NCBI GenBank assembly: GCA_944384505.1
Contig: CALWTQ010000004.1
Coordinates: 27,879 to 91,878 of the forward strand
Length of the DNA stretch: 64,000 bases
Origin: an uncultured Mediterraneibacter sp.
GTDB taxonomy: Bacteria > Bacillota > Clostridia > Lachnospirales > Lachnospiraceae
Direction: 5' to 3'
Positions 35,348 to 44,496 of the stretch are shown here, piece after piece. A program made the translations under genes and the position numbers. How positions within the stretch are numbered: the first letter of the stretch is position 1; the number at the start of each line of letters is the position of its first letter. The notes under the pieces were generated by a model. That model saw nothing but the letters and a program-made list of their open reading frames with translations. It was not told where the DNA came from and ran no database searches.

Positions 35348-35826
35348 TCGATTTCATTCTGGAGTTCTTCAACGGAATGTGTGCGCGAACGGGCACATTC
35401 ATATGCATCTCTGCCGCAGATTATGCACTTTCTGCGGATGCTCCTTGAAAGCTTTCTTCCTGTTTCATCAAGAATATCAATATCATACAGACGGCCCAGC
35501 GGCGGCGTTTCTTCGATGAACACCGCTATTTCTTTCAGTCTCTCTGCGGGGCATTCAGCTGCCATGATCAGTTCGTCTCCGGTGTCCCCATGGAATTCTG
35601 CGCAGTCCAATATATGGACTTGTTCTGTGCCAAGACGGGCATTCAGCTCATACTTTCCGGCGTCAAAGGCTTTTCGCACTGCCGGATTTGTTTTTACCGG
35701 TCCGGGGATATTCATACAGAAAGAGATAACCGGACAATGATACTTTTTGATATAGTCTGCCTGAATATATGCGCGGCGCTCGCGGCAGGATAAGATATCT
35801 TTCAGTTGAATTTTATTTCCTTCCAT
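35323..35826 (-). CDS. citX: Apo-citrate lyase phosphoribosyl-dephospho-CoA transferase
   Basis: Attaches the prosthetic group made by CitG to the acyl carrier CitD. The family pattern is visible: LKDILSCRERRAYIQADYIK, VISFCMNIPGPVK, GDELIMAAECPAERLK, GRLYDIDILDETGRKLSR and the Cys-rich RRKCIICGRDAYECARSRTHS. I set the start at ATG 35826 (MEGNKIQLK) after AGGAGG; the longer open frame upstream is non-coding. 167 residues is normal. It is in the minus-strand arm of the cit island, far from citG and not fused to it. Confidence 0.9.
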   Translation of the reverse strand: MEGNKIQLKDILSCRERRAYIQADYIKKYHCPVISFCMNIPGPVKTNPAVRKAFDAGKYELNARLGTEQVHILDCAEFHGDTGDELIMAAECPAERLKEIAVFIEETPPLGRLYDIDILDETGRKLSRSIRRKCIICGRDAYECARSRTHSVEELQNEIEKILQSVL

Positions 35827-35872
35827 TTGTCTTTGCCTCCTTTTTACGGACAGCCGGCATTTCTTACGGGCT

Positions 35873-35901
35873 CCGGGACCGGCAGTAAAAACCGGCCCCG
35901 G
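35873..35901 (-). other. GC-rich hairpin between the carrier gene and citX
   Basis: CCGGGACCGG (35873-35882) and CCGGCCCCGG (35892-35901) pair with one mismatch. There is no T run on the minus strand, so this is not a standard terminator; it might stabilise the transcript end or tune citX expression. Confidence 0.4.
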
Positions 35902-35933
35902 ATGAGCTGCCTGTGCTGCTGTGATGCCTTCAG

Positions 35934-37226
35934 TTACAGGATGAATGAAAGCACAAAATTGAATACTGTTGCTGAGATTACACTGACCGGGACTGCGCGG
36001 AACAGGAGCTTTGGAAACATCTCGCTGCGGTCTTCTTCTGTTGAGCAAGAGCCCATAACCAGACTTCCGCCGGATGAAAACGGAGAGATGGCGGAGCTCT
36101 GAGCGCCGATCACAATACATGCAAACAGGATCAGGGGATGAATTCCCGTAGTGGAAGCCAGCGCGGGCACCAGCGGGAAAAGAGCGGGGCATACGACTCC
36201 CAGCGTACTGGAAAAGAAACTCATAATTGCGCCCACAATGCTGAAGGCAAGCGGGATAAGCCATGCAGGAAGGCTGCTTCCTGCCCAGTCTGCAAGCAGA
36301 TCAATCGTTCCCGCGATGATTGCAACATTGATCAGCATGCCAACTCCGCAGATCATAATGATCGTATTCCAGGGCACTTTCGCGAGTACGTCTTTCTGAG
36401 GCGCCAGGTTCATGAACAGAGCAATGGCGGAAAAAATGACTGCGGCAAGGCCCACATCCATTTTACTGTTGATAAAAGTAATGATTTCAATATCGGGCAG
36501 TATGATATGCAGGATAGGGAAGATCAGCACTACTATGATCATAAGAATCATAAGCCACACATTTTTCTTTTGAAGATCAGTAAAAGGCTCTGGTTTTTCG
36601 AATGAAGAATCTGCCGATACAGCGCTTCTCTTTGATATTAATTTAAACAGGGTAATAAGAAGCAGTGAAAATATAACACTGGCTATAAATATGACAGCGG
36701 AGTAGTTAAAGGAAACATCTCCGTATCCCCCTTCGTCCATCAGTCCGCGGAAAATGATGCCGCTTCCGCTGGTCATAAAGTTAGCTCCGGAGAGAGCGCC
36801 GCAGTTTATCGCGACAGCGCCGATCAGCTTATCCATCTTTGCCTCATCGCAGATCAGCAGTGTGACGGGCGCCATGAAGGCCATGACGGTGAAAAAGCCG
36901 GCGCCTAAAGCGGCGATTCCCGCACTTGCGAAATAGAGCGCGAATGGAAGAAGCGCCGGGAATTTCCTGAATGCGTAGAGTAGGTAACGCGCTGTCTTTT
37001 CTAGGGTGCCGTTGACCAGTGCGAAATTATAGAAGAGTGACACTGAGAAAATTACAAACATCGTACTGACGGGCCATCCACCGATGATATCGCCTGGAGA
37101 CAGTCCCAGAGCAAAACTTCCGATGAGATAAGAAAAAATGATTGCAAAAAATCCGGTGTTGAATCCGGTCTTATATCCAATGACAACAGAGATGACAATT
37201 GCCGCTATAATTAAAAAACTAAGCAT
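35934..37226 (-). CDS. Ion-transporter superfamily carrier, probable di/tricarboxylate uptake
   Basis: A 430-residue membrane protein with about eleven segments. The pattern with a GGWPVSTMFVIFSVSLFYN re-entrant stretch, GAVAINCGALSGANFMTSGS in the first half and a mirrored ACIVIGAQSSAISPFSSGGS in the second is typical of the SLC13/DcuC/MatC ion-transporter clan. Citrate, aconitate or a related acid is inferred from its place between citX and the DUF6282 gene. ATG 37226 follows GGGGGAGG. The next gene upstream is 21 bases away. Confidence 0.8.
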   Translation of the reverse strand: MLSFLIIAAIVISVVIGYKTGFNTGFFAIIFSYLIGSFALGLSPGDIIGGWPVSTMFVIFSVSLFYNFALVNGTLEKTARYLLYAFRKFPALLPFALYFASAGIAALGAGFFTVMAFMAPVTLLICDEAKMDKLIGAVAINCGALSGANFMTSGSGIIFRGLMDEGGYGDVSFNYSAVIFIASVIFSLLLITLFKLISKRSAVSADSSFEKPEPFTDLQKKNVWLMILMIIVVLIFPILHIILPDIEIITFINSKMDVGLAAVIFSAIALFMNLAPQKDVLAKVPWNTIIMICGVGMLINVAIIAGTIDLLADWAGSSLPAWLIPLAFSIVGAIMSFFSSTLGVVCPALFPLVPALASTTGIHPLILFACIVIGAQSSAISPFSSGGSLVMGSCSTEEDRSEMFPKLLFRAVPVSVISATVFNFVLSFIL

Positions 37227-37247
37227 AAGATACCTCCCCCGAAACAA

Positions 37248-38111
37248 TTAAGAATCAAGGCCTAAAAGGCCGGCCTGAATGGTATGGGTCATGTGATAGA
37301 TTTCGTCTTTCGGAATATCATGATCGCAGAGATACTGGATGTACTGATCAAGCGCATCCTCCCAGTAGGGATTCTCCACCTGTCCTCCGTCCGTACATAC
37401 CATGACATTTTTATAGCCGCATGCCTTTATGGCTTCCAGGTTCATGGGAAGGTTGCTTTTGTACCGGCCGCCGCCCAGAGGCTGGGCAAAGCAGTGCTCG
37501 AGAATAACATCATAATCTTTTGCCGCACGCACCTGAGCGTCCAGGCTCATATCAACAAGCCACCACTCGGGATGTGTTACGACAATCTTTTTGACTCCGG
37601 AATCTCTTGCGGCTTCTATTACGCGGAAACTCTCTTCGGGAGATATGTGCGATGTTGCGAGAACTACGTCATAATCTTTAACCAGCTGAAAGATGTCGTA
37701 AAGTTCTGGGACGACTTTTCCGTCGCGGAGCACTTCAACGCAGCCGTCCTCCGGCTGATTCATCTTTTGCAGGTGATTCCTTGCAGACTGGGTTGGAAGC
37801 CATACGACTTTACCGCCGAGTTTCAGCGCGCTCTCTACGGCAAATGGATTGATGCCTCCCATCTGGCGGTTAAGTGTGATGCCGCCGAACATTGTAAAGT
37901 TATTGTCACCGTGATGCATAAGTTCATTGTGGCGATTGCAGAGGTACGCGCGGTCAACCGTTGTTCCCTGGTGGGTTTTGATCACAATGGCCCGCGCCCC
38001 CACACGGATTCCGGCTTCCATAAGTTCAAAATCATCATAGGCTCGGTGTCGGATGTCGGGATTGGAATGTACGTGCATATCAATAATGCCTTTCATCATT
38101 TTATTGTTCAT
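37248..38111 (-). CDS. DUF6282-type amidohydrolase-like protein
   Basis: Metal-dependent hydrolase-like TIM barrel. MHVHSNPDI near the N-terminus gives HxH metal ligands; further candidates are IKTHQGTT, ATSHISPEES, VVTHPEWW and EHCFAQPLGGG, and VCTDGGQVENPYWED provides a late Asp. Reaction unknown. It is the first gene of the minus-strand arm, just downstream of the LysR box, so it probably converts or detoxifies a relative of the transported acid. Start ATG 38111; AAGG upstream is moderate. Confidence 0.72.
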   Translation of the reverse strand: MNNKMMKGIIDMHVHSNPDIRHRAYDDFELMEAGIRVGARAIVIKTHQGTTVDRAYLCNRHNELMHHGDNNFTMFGGITLNRQMGGINPFAVESALKLGGKVVWLPTQSARNHLQKMNQPEDGCVEVLRDGKVVPELYDIFQLVKDYDVVLATSHISPEESFRVIEAARDSGVKKIVVTHPEWWLVDMSLDAQVRAAKDYDVILEHCFAQPLGGGRYKSNLPMNLEAIKACGYKNVMVCTDGGQVENPYWEDALDQYIQYLCDHDIPKDEIYHMTHTIQAGLLGLDS

Positions 38112-38177
38112 TTTTCGGATACCTTTCTTTTCTGGAATAATTTTTGTTGTTCAGGATTGCCAAATCGTTACGGGAAT

Positions 38178-38205
38178 CTTATAATAGAAATTGGTATAGG
38201 TGCAA
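38178..38205 (-). promoter_or_regulatory. Promoter of the DUF6282-carrier-citX operon
   Basis: On the minus strand TTGCAC (38205-38200) and TATAAG (38183-38178) with 16 bases between. The predicted start point near 38171 is about 64 bases from the centre of the LysR box. Confidence 0.5.
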
Positions 38206-38227
38206 TAAAGAATAACTTATAGATATT

Positions 38228-38242
38228 ATCGAAAAAACCGAT
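38228..38242. promoter_or_regulatory. LysR-type binding box 1 (ATC-N9-GAT)
   Basis: ATCGAAAAAACCGAT, a T-N11-A type LysR site between lysR and the minus-strand operon. It has the same half sites and an A/T core as box 2 at 39271. Position near -65 for the minus-strand operon, and close to the lysR start, so autoregulation is possible. Confidence 0.6.
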
Positions 38243-38284
38243 GATAAAGCGAGAGAAATACATCGAGAGGGGAGGTACGCATAT

Positions 38285-39199
38285 ATGGAGATGAAGGAAT
38301 TTGTATATTTGATCACACTGGCGGAGGAGGGAAATATCTCGAGAGCTGCGGAGCGGCTGTACATGGCCCAGTCTTCCTTGAGTCAGTTTTTGCAGCAGTT
38401 TGAGGCGGAGCTGGGGGTGAAACTGTTTATCAGGACATCAAAAGGGATCCGGCCCACTCATAATGGTGAGGGATTTATTGAGCATGCGCGTTCCATGCTC
38501 CTGGAATATCAGAGAGCGAAAAATGAACTGTGGGATAATGAGAATCTGACAGCAGGCAAGATTATCTTTGGAATCAGCACGTTCAGGGGACTGCGCGCGC
38601 TCCCCAGGATATTAAAGACTTTTTATGAGAGATATCCGAATGTGAACATAGAAGTGGTTGAGGAAAACAGTATGCGCCTCGAAGAGCTTCTGATCGAAGG
38701 AAAGCTGGATCTGGCCATTGTTGCAATGCCTGCGGTTAAGCTGAAAAACGAGGTTTCGATTCTGAAACGGGATGAAATCCTTCTTGTGGCAAATAAGAAC
38801 CATCCCGTAACAGAGCATATGCATGCGGTGGAAGGAACAGCGGATTACTGGATCGATCTGGAAGATACTGTGCAGTACGAATATATAATGAGCGGCTATG
38901 ATACGATTCTCGGAAGCTTTGGAAGAGAGATGCTGCGCGGCAGGAAACTGAAATGGACTTCCTTCAACAACAATATCTCTGCGCCGATGGCAGTGGCCAT
39001 GGCAAGGGAGGGGCTGGGGCTGGCATTTACTTATCAGTCCTGCGCGGAAGTATATGACAATGTACAGTATATGAGGATCGGAGAGGAGGGGGCGTTTCTG
39101 GATCTTGGGATCGCGTATCCGTCAAGCGAATATCACTCAAAGGGCGCGAGAGAACTGGAGAAGGTAGTCAGGGAAGTTTACAGGGATATCAGGATATAG
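38285..39199 (+). CDS. LysR-family transcriptional regulator of the cit island
   Basis: 304 residues. N-terminal winged HTH (EEGNISRAAERLYMAQSSLS, FEAELGVKLFIRTSKGIRPT) and a periplasmic-binding-like effector domain (KIIFGISTFRGLRALPRILK to the end). It sits between the two arms of the tricarboxylate island, with one candidate box on each side. A co-inducer such as citrate or a related acid is expected from the family and context. GGGGAGG precedes ATG 38285. Confidence 0.9.
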   Translation: MEMKEFVYLITLAEEGNISRAAERLYMAQSSLSQFLQQFEAELGVKLFIRTSKGIRPTHNGEGFIEHARSMLLEYQRAKNELWDNENLTAGKIIFGISTFRGLRALPRILKTFYERYPNVNIEVVEENSMRLEELLIEGKLDLAIVAMPAVKLKNEVSILKRDEILLVANKNHPVTEHMHAVEGTADYWIDLEDTVQYEYIMSGYDTILGSFGREMLRGRKLKWTSFNNNISAPMAVAMAREGLGLAFTYQSCAEVYDNVQYMRIGEEGAFLDLGIAYPSSEYHSKGARELEKVVREVYRDIRI

Positions 39200-39228
39200 G
39201 TGTGGAAATAACAGAATAAATTGAGTGA

Positions 39229-39268
39229 AAAGAGCAGTGCATCACCGGTGTGCCGCTCTTTTTTTTTG
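39229..39268 (+). terminator. Intrinsic terminator after lysR
   Basis: An imperfect stem (AAGAGC-AGTGCA with TGTGCC-GCTCTT) around ACCGG is followed by nine or more T. It separates lysR from the cit operon promoter. Confidence 0.7.
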
Positions 39269-39270
39269 TT

Positions 39271-39285
39271 ATCGGTTTTTCCGAT
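39271..39285. promoter_or_regulatory. LysR-type binding box 2 (ATC-N9-GAT)
   Basis: ATCGGTTTTTCCGAT inside the longer perfect palindrome TTATCGG-TTTTT-CCGATAA (39269-39287). Its centre is about 65 bases upstream of the predicted start point of the aconitase-cit operon. Confidence 0.65.
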
Positions 39286-39307
39286 AAAGGGTTATGGTTT
39301 TAAGTAT

Positions 39308-39336
39308 TTGTTTTTGATCACACAGGGTTATATAGT
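39308..39336 (+). promoter_or_regulatory. Promoter of the aconitase-citDEFGC operon
   Basis: TTGTTT (39308-39313), 17 bases, TATAGT (39331-39336). The weak -35 fits activation by LysR. Confidence 0.55.
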
Positions 39337-39387
39337 GAAGACAGGGAAAGCCAAATCTTCATCAGACACAGAGAAGGAGGAAGCAAA

Positions 39388-41688
39388 ATGGTAAAGCTGT
39401 ACGACAAAGGCGTGTATCTGATACATGGGACATATCTTACAGAAGACCGGGAAGAAGCAGAGCGGCTGTATGGACGGCCGGTGACGAAGGAAGAGGCGGA
39501 AAAGGGAACAATCGCTTATTCGATCTTAAAAGAGCATAATACATCTGGAAATATGGAGAAGATGAAAATCAAGTTTGATGCGATGGCTTCACACGATATC
39601 ACATTTGTAGGAATTATCCAGACTGCAAAAGCGTCCGGGATGGAGAGATTTCCGATACCGTATGTTCTGACAAACTGCCATAATTCCCTCTGCGCGGTTG
39701 GAGGCACAATCAATGAAGACGATCATATGTTTGGACTATCAGCGGCGAAAAAATATGGAGGAATTTATGTTCCGCCTCATATCGCAGTCATACACCAATA
39801 TATGAGAGAAATGTTTGCAGGATGCGGGAAAATGATCCTGGGGTCAGATTCTCATACGAGATATGGGGCGCTGGGAACGATGGCGATTGGCGAAGGCGGC
39901 GGAGAGCTGGTAAAGCAGCTGCTCTGCGATACATATGATGTAAACCGGCCGGAAGTGGTCGCAGTCTATCTCGCCGGAAAGCCGAATCCGTGGGTTGGAC
40001 CGCAGGATATTGCCCTGGCAATCATCGGGGCGGTGTTTAAAAGCGGATATGTGAAAAATAAAGTGATGGAGTTTGTCGGGCCGGGCGTGGCATCCATGAG
40101 TACGGATTACAGAAATGGCATTGACGTGATGACGACAGAGACAACCTGCCTGTCTTCCATATGGAGAACAGATGAAGATACGAAGACATTCCTCGCTCTC
40201 CACGGCAGAGAGGAGGAATACAGGGAACTTAATCCGGCGGATGCGGCCTATTATGACGGATGCGTATATGTGGATCTTGGAACAGTGAAACCGATGATCG
40301 CCCTTCCATTCCATCCCAGCAATACTTATGAGATCGATGAACTGAATGCGAATCTGGGAGACATCTTAAGGGAAGTGGAGAAAGAAGCAGAACGTGTCGG
40401 TAACGGAAGAGCCTCTTATACTCTTACAGATAAAATAGAGAACGGGAAACTGAAAGTACAGCAGGGAATCATCGCAGGATGCGCGGGAGGAAATTATACG
40501 AACGTGATTGAGGCGGCGAATGCACTGCGCGGAAGAAACTGCGGAAATGGTGACTTTTCACTTGCCGTATATCCTTCTTCACAACCGGTATTTATCAATC
40601 TGGCGCGAAAGGGAGTGACCGCTGATCTGATGCAGGCCGGAGCGGTTATACGCACCGCCTTCTGCGGACCATGTTTCGGCGCGGGAGATACTCCCTGCAA
40701 CAACGGCCTGAGTATCCGGCACACGACGAGAAACTTCCCGAACAGAGAAGGATCAAAGCCGGGAAACGGACAGATGTCCGCAGTGGCGCTTATGGATGCA
40801 AGATCCATCGCCGCAACAGCAGCGAATCAGGGATTCCTTACATCAGCCGAGGAATTTGACTGCTGGGGAGATGTGCCGGAGTATACTTTCGATGATACGG
40901 TGTACAGAAACAGGGTTTATTATGGGTTTGGCAGAGGAGATCAGGATCAGGAACTGGTTTATGGGCCGAATATTAAGGACTGGCCGGAGATGAGTCCTCT
41001 GACAGACAATGTCCTTTTAAAAGTATGTTCCAGGATCATGGATCCGGTGACAACAACGGATGAGTTGATACCGTCCGGAGAGACTTCCTCGTACCGGTCC
41101 AATCCTCTCGGACTGGCAGAATTTACCCTTTCAAGACGGGATCCGGAGTATGTGGGCCGGTCAAAGGAAGCTGACCGTCTGGAAAAAGCAAGACGGGCAG
41201 GGAAAGACCTGTTTGTGGAGGATCCCGGCCTGGAAGAAATCTACCGTGTGATCCGGTCAATCCCGGGACAGGGCGGGACTGCTCCTGAAAAGACAGAGAT
41301 CGGAAGTGTGATCTATGCAGTGAAGCCGGGAGATGGTTCCGCAAGGGAGCAGGCCGCAAGCTGCCAGAGAGTGATCGGCGGACTGGCCAACATTGCGAGA
41401 GAATACGCGACAAAGAGATACCGCTCCAATGTAATGAACTGGGGGATGATCCCATTTCAGATGAAAGAAGAGCCGGAATTTGAACCGGGAGACTATATCT
41501 TTGTGCCGGGAATCAGGGAGGCACTGAGCAGAGATACGCACGATATTACAGCGTATGTGATCAACAATGGAAAGGCAGAGCCGGTTTCTCTTTATATCGC
41601 TGAGATGACGGATAAGGAAAGAGAAATCGTAAAAGCCGGTTGCCTGATCAACTATAACAGAAACCGCCGGAAAGCGGAGAAAGCATAA
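39388..41688 (+). CDS. Aconitase-superfamily hydratase
   Basis: A 766-residue single-chain aconitase-type [4Fe-4S] hydro-lyase, about 100-150 residues shorter than AcnA. The three cluster Cys are kept: [10 protein letters not shown] corresponds to the SCTNSS position and [10 protein letters not shown] gives the CxxC pair. The C-terminal swivel domain is present with [12 protein letters not shown], the counterpart of GxGSSREHAA. An [11 protein letters not shown] stretch carries the catalytic His region. AGGAGG precedes the ATG. As first gene of the cit operon it probably interconverts aconitate, isocitrate or an analogue with the lyase substrate. Confidence 0.85.
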   Translation: MVKLYDKGVYLIHGTYLTEDREEAERLYGRPVTKEEAEKGTIAYSILKEHNTSGNMEKMKIKFDAMASHDITFVGIIQTAKASGMERFPIPYVLTNCHNSLCAVGGTINEDDHMFGLSAAKKYGGIYVPPHIAVIHQYMREMFAGCGKMILGSDSHTRYGALGTMAIGEGGGELVKQLLCDTYDVNRPEVVAVYLAGKPNPWVGPQDIALAIIGAVFKSGYVKNKVMEFVGPGVASMSTDYRNGIDVMTTETTCLSSIWRTDEDTKTFLALHGREEEYRELNPADAAYYDGCVYVDLGTVKPMIALPFHPSNTYEIDELNANLGDILREVEKEAERVGNGRASYTLTDKIENGKLKVQQGIIAGCAGGNYTNVIEAANALRGRNCGNGDFSLAVYPSSQPVFINLARKGVTADLMQAGAVIRTAFCGPCFGAGDTPCNNGLSIRHTTRNFPNREGSKPGNGQMSAVALMDARSIAATAANQGFLTSAEEFDCWGDVPEYTFDDTVYRNRVYYGFGRGDQDQELVYGPNIKDWPEMSPLTDNVLLKVCSRIMDPVTTTDELIPSGETSSYRSNPLGLAEFTLSRRDPEYVGRSKEADRLEKARRAGKDLFVEDPGLEEIYRVIRSIPGQGGTAPEKTEIGSVIYAVKPGDGSAREQAASCQRVIGGLANIAREYATKRYRSNVMNWGMIPFQMKEEPEFEPGDYIFVPGIREALSRDTHDITAYVINNGKAEPVSLYIAEMTDKEREIVKAGCLINYNRNRRKAEKA

Positions 41689-41707
41689 GCGGGGGAGGAG
41701 ATAAAAG

Positions 41708-42010
41708 ATGGAGATAAAGAAACCGGCAGCGGCTGGTACGCTGGAATCAAGTGACTGTCAGGTGACAGTAGAAGCCGGAAGCGGAGGGATTGAATTCTCT
41801 CTGGACAGCGCGGTGATCAATCAGTACGGGAATCAGATCCGGAAGGTCGCTTTTGACACTTTGAAAAATCTGGGCGTAAACAATGTACGACTTACTATTG
41901 TAGATAAAGGAGCCCTTGACTGTACGATACGGGCAAGGATTGAAGCGGCTGTATACCGCTCTGTGGGACAGACGGAAAATTTACCGTGGGGAGGTGCCAT
42001 CAGATCATGA
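41708..42010 (+). CDS. citD: Citrate lyase acyl carrier protein (gamma subunit)
   Basis: 100 residues, family size about 97. It carries the prosthetic group on a Ser near residue 13-15 (GTLESSDCQV), and ends in the family pattern of the NVRLTIVDKGALDC and EAAVYRS segments. GGGGGAGGAG sits upstream. Its stop overlaps the citE start (ATGA). Confidence 0.93.
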   Translation: MEIKKPAAAGTLESSDCQVTVEAGSGGIEFSLDSAVINQYGNQIRKVAFDTLKNLGVNNVRLTIVDKGALDCTIRARIEAAVYRSVGQTENLPWGGAIRS

Positions 42011-42906
42011 ATCCGAATAAAAAACGGCTGAGAAGAACGATGATGTTTCTAAATGCGCAGAAACCTGGACTGATTAAGGATCCTTATATCTATAAACCGG
42101 ATTCCATTATGCTGGATCTGGAGGATGCTGTGGCGGAGAACCAGAAAGACGCGGCAAGATTTTCTCTTTATCATGCTCTCCGGTCGATTGATTACAGGGG
42201 ATGCGAAAGGGTGGTCAGGATCAATGGGCTTGACACCCCGTACTGGCAGGAAGATATCCGCTGCGCTGTGGCAGGAGGATGCGATGCGGTCCGGATCCCG
42301 AAGACGGAGAGCGCAAAAGATGTAAAAACTGTGGAAAACGCAGTCGTACAGGCGGAGAAGGATTTTAGACGCGAGGAAGGAAGTGTTCTGATCATGGCCG
42401 CGATCGAATCCGCGCGCGGAGTAATGCGGGCGCTCGATATCTGCGAGTCCTCAGAGCGCTTGTTTGGAATTGCTCTCTCAGGCGGAGATTATACGAAGGA
42501 TCTGCAGACTCACATTACAGGGACGGGCGTTGAACTGATGGGAGCAAGGCAGAATATGGTGATAGCGGCAAGAGCTGCCGGAGTTCAGTGTTTTGATACG
42601 GTATATACGGATCTTGACGATATGGAAGGATTCCGCCAGGATGTAGAAACGATTCATTTGATGGGATTTGACGGAAAGTCCATAATTAATCCGCGGCAGA
42701 TAGACATCGTGCATGAAATCTTCACGCCGTCTCAGAAAGATATCATATTTGCGGAGAAAGTCGTGAGAGAGATTGATGATAAGAAAGCAAAGGGAATCGG
42801 TGTGTTTACAGTGGACGGAAAGATGATTGATATCGCTTTCTATGATGGGGCAAAGAGGACGATTGAGCTTGCGAAAGCTTCAGGTGTGTACAAGGGGGAT
42901 TTGTAA
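42007..42906 (+). CDS. citE: Citrate lyase beta subunit (citryl-CoA lyase type)
   Basis: Cleaves citryl-S-ACP to oxaloacetate and acetyl-S-ACP. HpcH/HpaI TIM barrel: RRTMMFLNAQKPGLI, LDLEDAVAENQKD, VVRINGLDTPYW, AIESARGVMRA, ALSGGDYTKDL and FDGKSIINPRQID. The start ATG 42007 overlaps citD by four bases; the ORF can be read seven codons earlier. 299 residues is typical. A citramalyl substrate cannot be excluded from sequence alone. Confidence 0.93.
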   Translation: MNPNKKRLRRTMMFLNAQKPGLIKDPYIYKPDSIMLDLEDAVAENQKDAARFSLYHALRSIDYRGCERVVRINGLDTPYWQEDIRCAVAGGCDAVRIPKTESAKDVKTVENAVVQAEKDFRREEGSVLIMAAIESARGVMRALDICESSERLFGIALSGGDYTKDLQTHITGTGVELMGARQNMVIAARAAGVQCFDTVYTDLDDMEGFRQDVETIHLMGFDGKSIINPRQIDIVHEIFTPSQKDIIFAEKVVREIDDKKAKGIGVFTVDGKMIDIAFYDGAKRTIELAKASGVYKGDL

Positions 42907-42907
42907 G

Positions 42908-44470
42908 ATGATTAATGCAGTTGGAAGAGATATCCCGGAAGAAATATTGAAGAGAACAGGGAAAGAAGTGTTTCAGGGCGTTCATCATTTTGACGGACAT
43001 GTCTATAGAAAGCACGGACCGCTTACTCAGGCAGTCATCAATTCAGAAGGAAGCAAGCTGGTGGACAGTATCCACGATGTACTCATAAAATGCGGAATTA
43101 AGGATGGGATGACGGTGAGCTTCCACCATCACTTCCGGGAAGGTGATCTTGTCGTAAATATGGTGATGGAAGAGATTCACAGAATGGGAATCAAAGATAT
43201 TACAATCTGTGCCAGTTCCCTGGGAAAAGCCCATGATCCGATTGTGCCGTATATTGAAGACGGAACAATCACGAATATATATTCCTCGGGAGTACGCGGA
43301 AAGATCGGCGAAGCGATCTCAAACGGGAAACTCAAAGGCCTGGCAGTCATGCAGTCCCATGGAGGAAGAGTGCGTTCACTGGTGACAGGAGAGAAGCAGG
43401 TGGATATTGCGTTTATCGGAGCGCCGACCTGCGACGATTACGGAAACTGCAGGGGAATCGGAGGCAAGAGCAACTGCGGCGTGCTGTCTTATGCCATGGT
43501 GGATTCCCTGCATGCCAACAGAGTGGTTGCGATTACAGACTGCCTCGTGCCGTTTCCGAATTTCCCGGCGCATATCAGCATGACAAGAGTAGATTATGTT
43601 GTTGTGGTGGACGCGATCGGAGATCCGGAGAAGATTGCTACAGGCGCGGCAAAACCGACGACAGACCAGAGAAAACTGATGATGGCGGATTACTGCACAA
43701 AATTTGTGGTAAATTCACCGTATTTTAAGGATGGATTTTCCTATCAGACCGGAGTGGGCGGCGCTTCTATCGCATCTACAATCTCGCTTGCCAGGGAGAT
43801 GAAGGAGAGAAATATCCGCATGCGGTTTGGCGTGGGAGGACTGACAAAGCCGATGTGTGACCTGCTCATTAATGACCAGGTGGACTGTCTGCTGGACACG
43901 CAGGATTTTGATTTGGACGCGGTAGAATCAGTCAAGGATTTAAGGCATTACAGAATCAGCGCGGGGCAGTATGCTGATCCGTTTAATAAGGGAGCGGTTG
44001 TGAATAAGCTGGACTTTGTGATATTGGCGGCTCTTGAGGTGGATGTGAATTTTAACTGCAATGTAGTTGTAGGATCGGACGGCGTCATCACGGGAGCTCA
44101 AGGAGGACACCCGGATACGGCGGCAGGAGCTAAATGTGCCATCGTAATCGCGCCGCTTCTTCAGGGAAGAATTCCGGCGGTCTGCACAGAGGTAACAACC
44201 GTTACGACACCGGGAGAAAGCGTGGATGTTGTGATCACTGATTATGGAATTGCAATTAATCCGAGGAGACAGGATCTCATAGAGGCAATGAAAGACGTGG
44301 ATCTTCCATTTAAGACGATTGAGGAATTAAGAAATATTGCGTATTCGATTGCCGGAGAACCGGAAAAAGTAGAGTTTCAGGACCGGATCGTCGGGATAAT
44401 TGAGAGCCGGGACGGTACAATTATGGACGTAGTACGTCAGATCAAGCCTTTCGAGTTTTCAGAGGAATAG
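42908..44470 (+). CDS. citF: Citrate lyase alpha subunit (citrate:acetyl-ACP transferase)
   Basis: Exchanges the acetyl group on CitD for citrate. Segments VSFHHHFREGDLVVNMV, IGAPTCDDYGNCRGIGGKSN, ITDCLVPFPNFPAHI and GSDGVITGAQGGHPDTAAGA are characteristic of CitF. The ATG 42908 starts one base after citE. 520 residues matches the family (about 510). A longer frame from 42827 lies inside citE and is not used. Confidence 0.94.
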   Translation: MINAVGRDIPEEILKRTGKEVFQGVHHFDGHVYRKHGPLTQAVINSEGSKLVDSIHDVLIKCGIKDGMTVSFHHHFREGDLVVNMVMEEIHRMGIKDITICASSLGKAHDPIVPYIEDGTITNIYSSGVRGKIGEAISNGKLKGLAVMQSHGGRVRSLVTGEKQVDIAFIGAPTCDDYGNCRGIGGKSNCGVLSYAMVDSLHANRVVAITDCLVPFPNFPAHISMTRVDYVVVVDAIGDPEKIATGAAKPTTDQRKLMMADYCTKFVVNSPYFKDGFSYQTGVGGASIASTISLAREMKERNIRMRFGVGGLTKPMCDLLINDQVDCLLDTQDFDLDAVESVKDLRHYRISAGQYADPFNKGAVVNKLDFVILAALEVDVNFNCNVVVGSDGVITGAQGGHPDTAAGAKCAIVIAPLLQGRIPAVCTEVTTVTTPGESVDVVITDYGIAINPRRQDLIEAMKDVDLPFKTIEELRNIAYSIAGEPEKVEFQDRIVGIIESRDGTIMDVVRQIKPFEFSEE

Positions 44471-44496
44471 AAGTGTAAGAACAGGAGAGGGAGAAG

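Noticed and set aside
35827-36264. N-terminal extension of CitX
   Set aside because: The added ~146 residues are antisense-like, overlap the carrier gene, and CitX has its own AGGAGG and normal length from 35826.
37284-38222. 312-codon plus-strand frame opposite the DUF6282 gene
   Set aside because: The minus-strand protein has clear HxH metal motifs and a good context; the plus frame is a codon-bias shadow.
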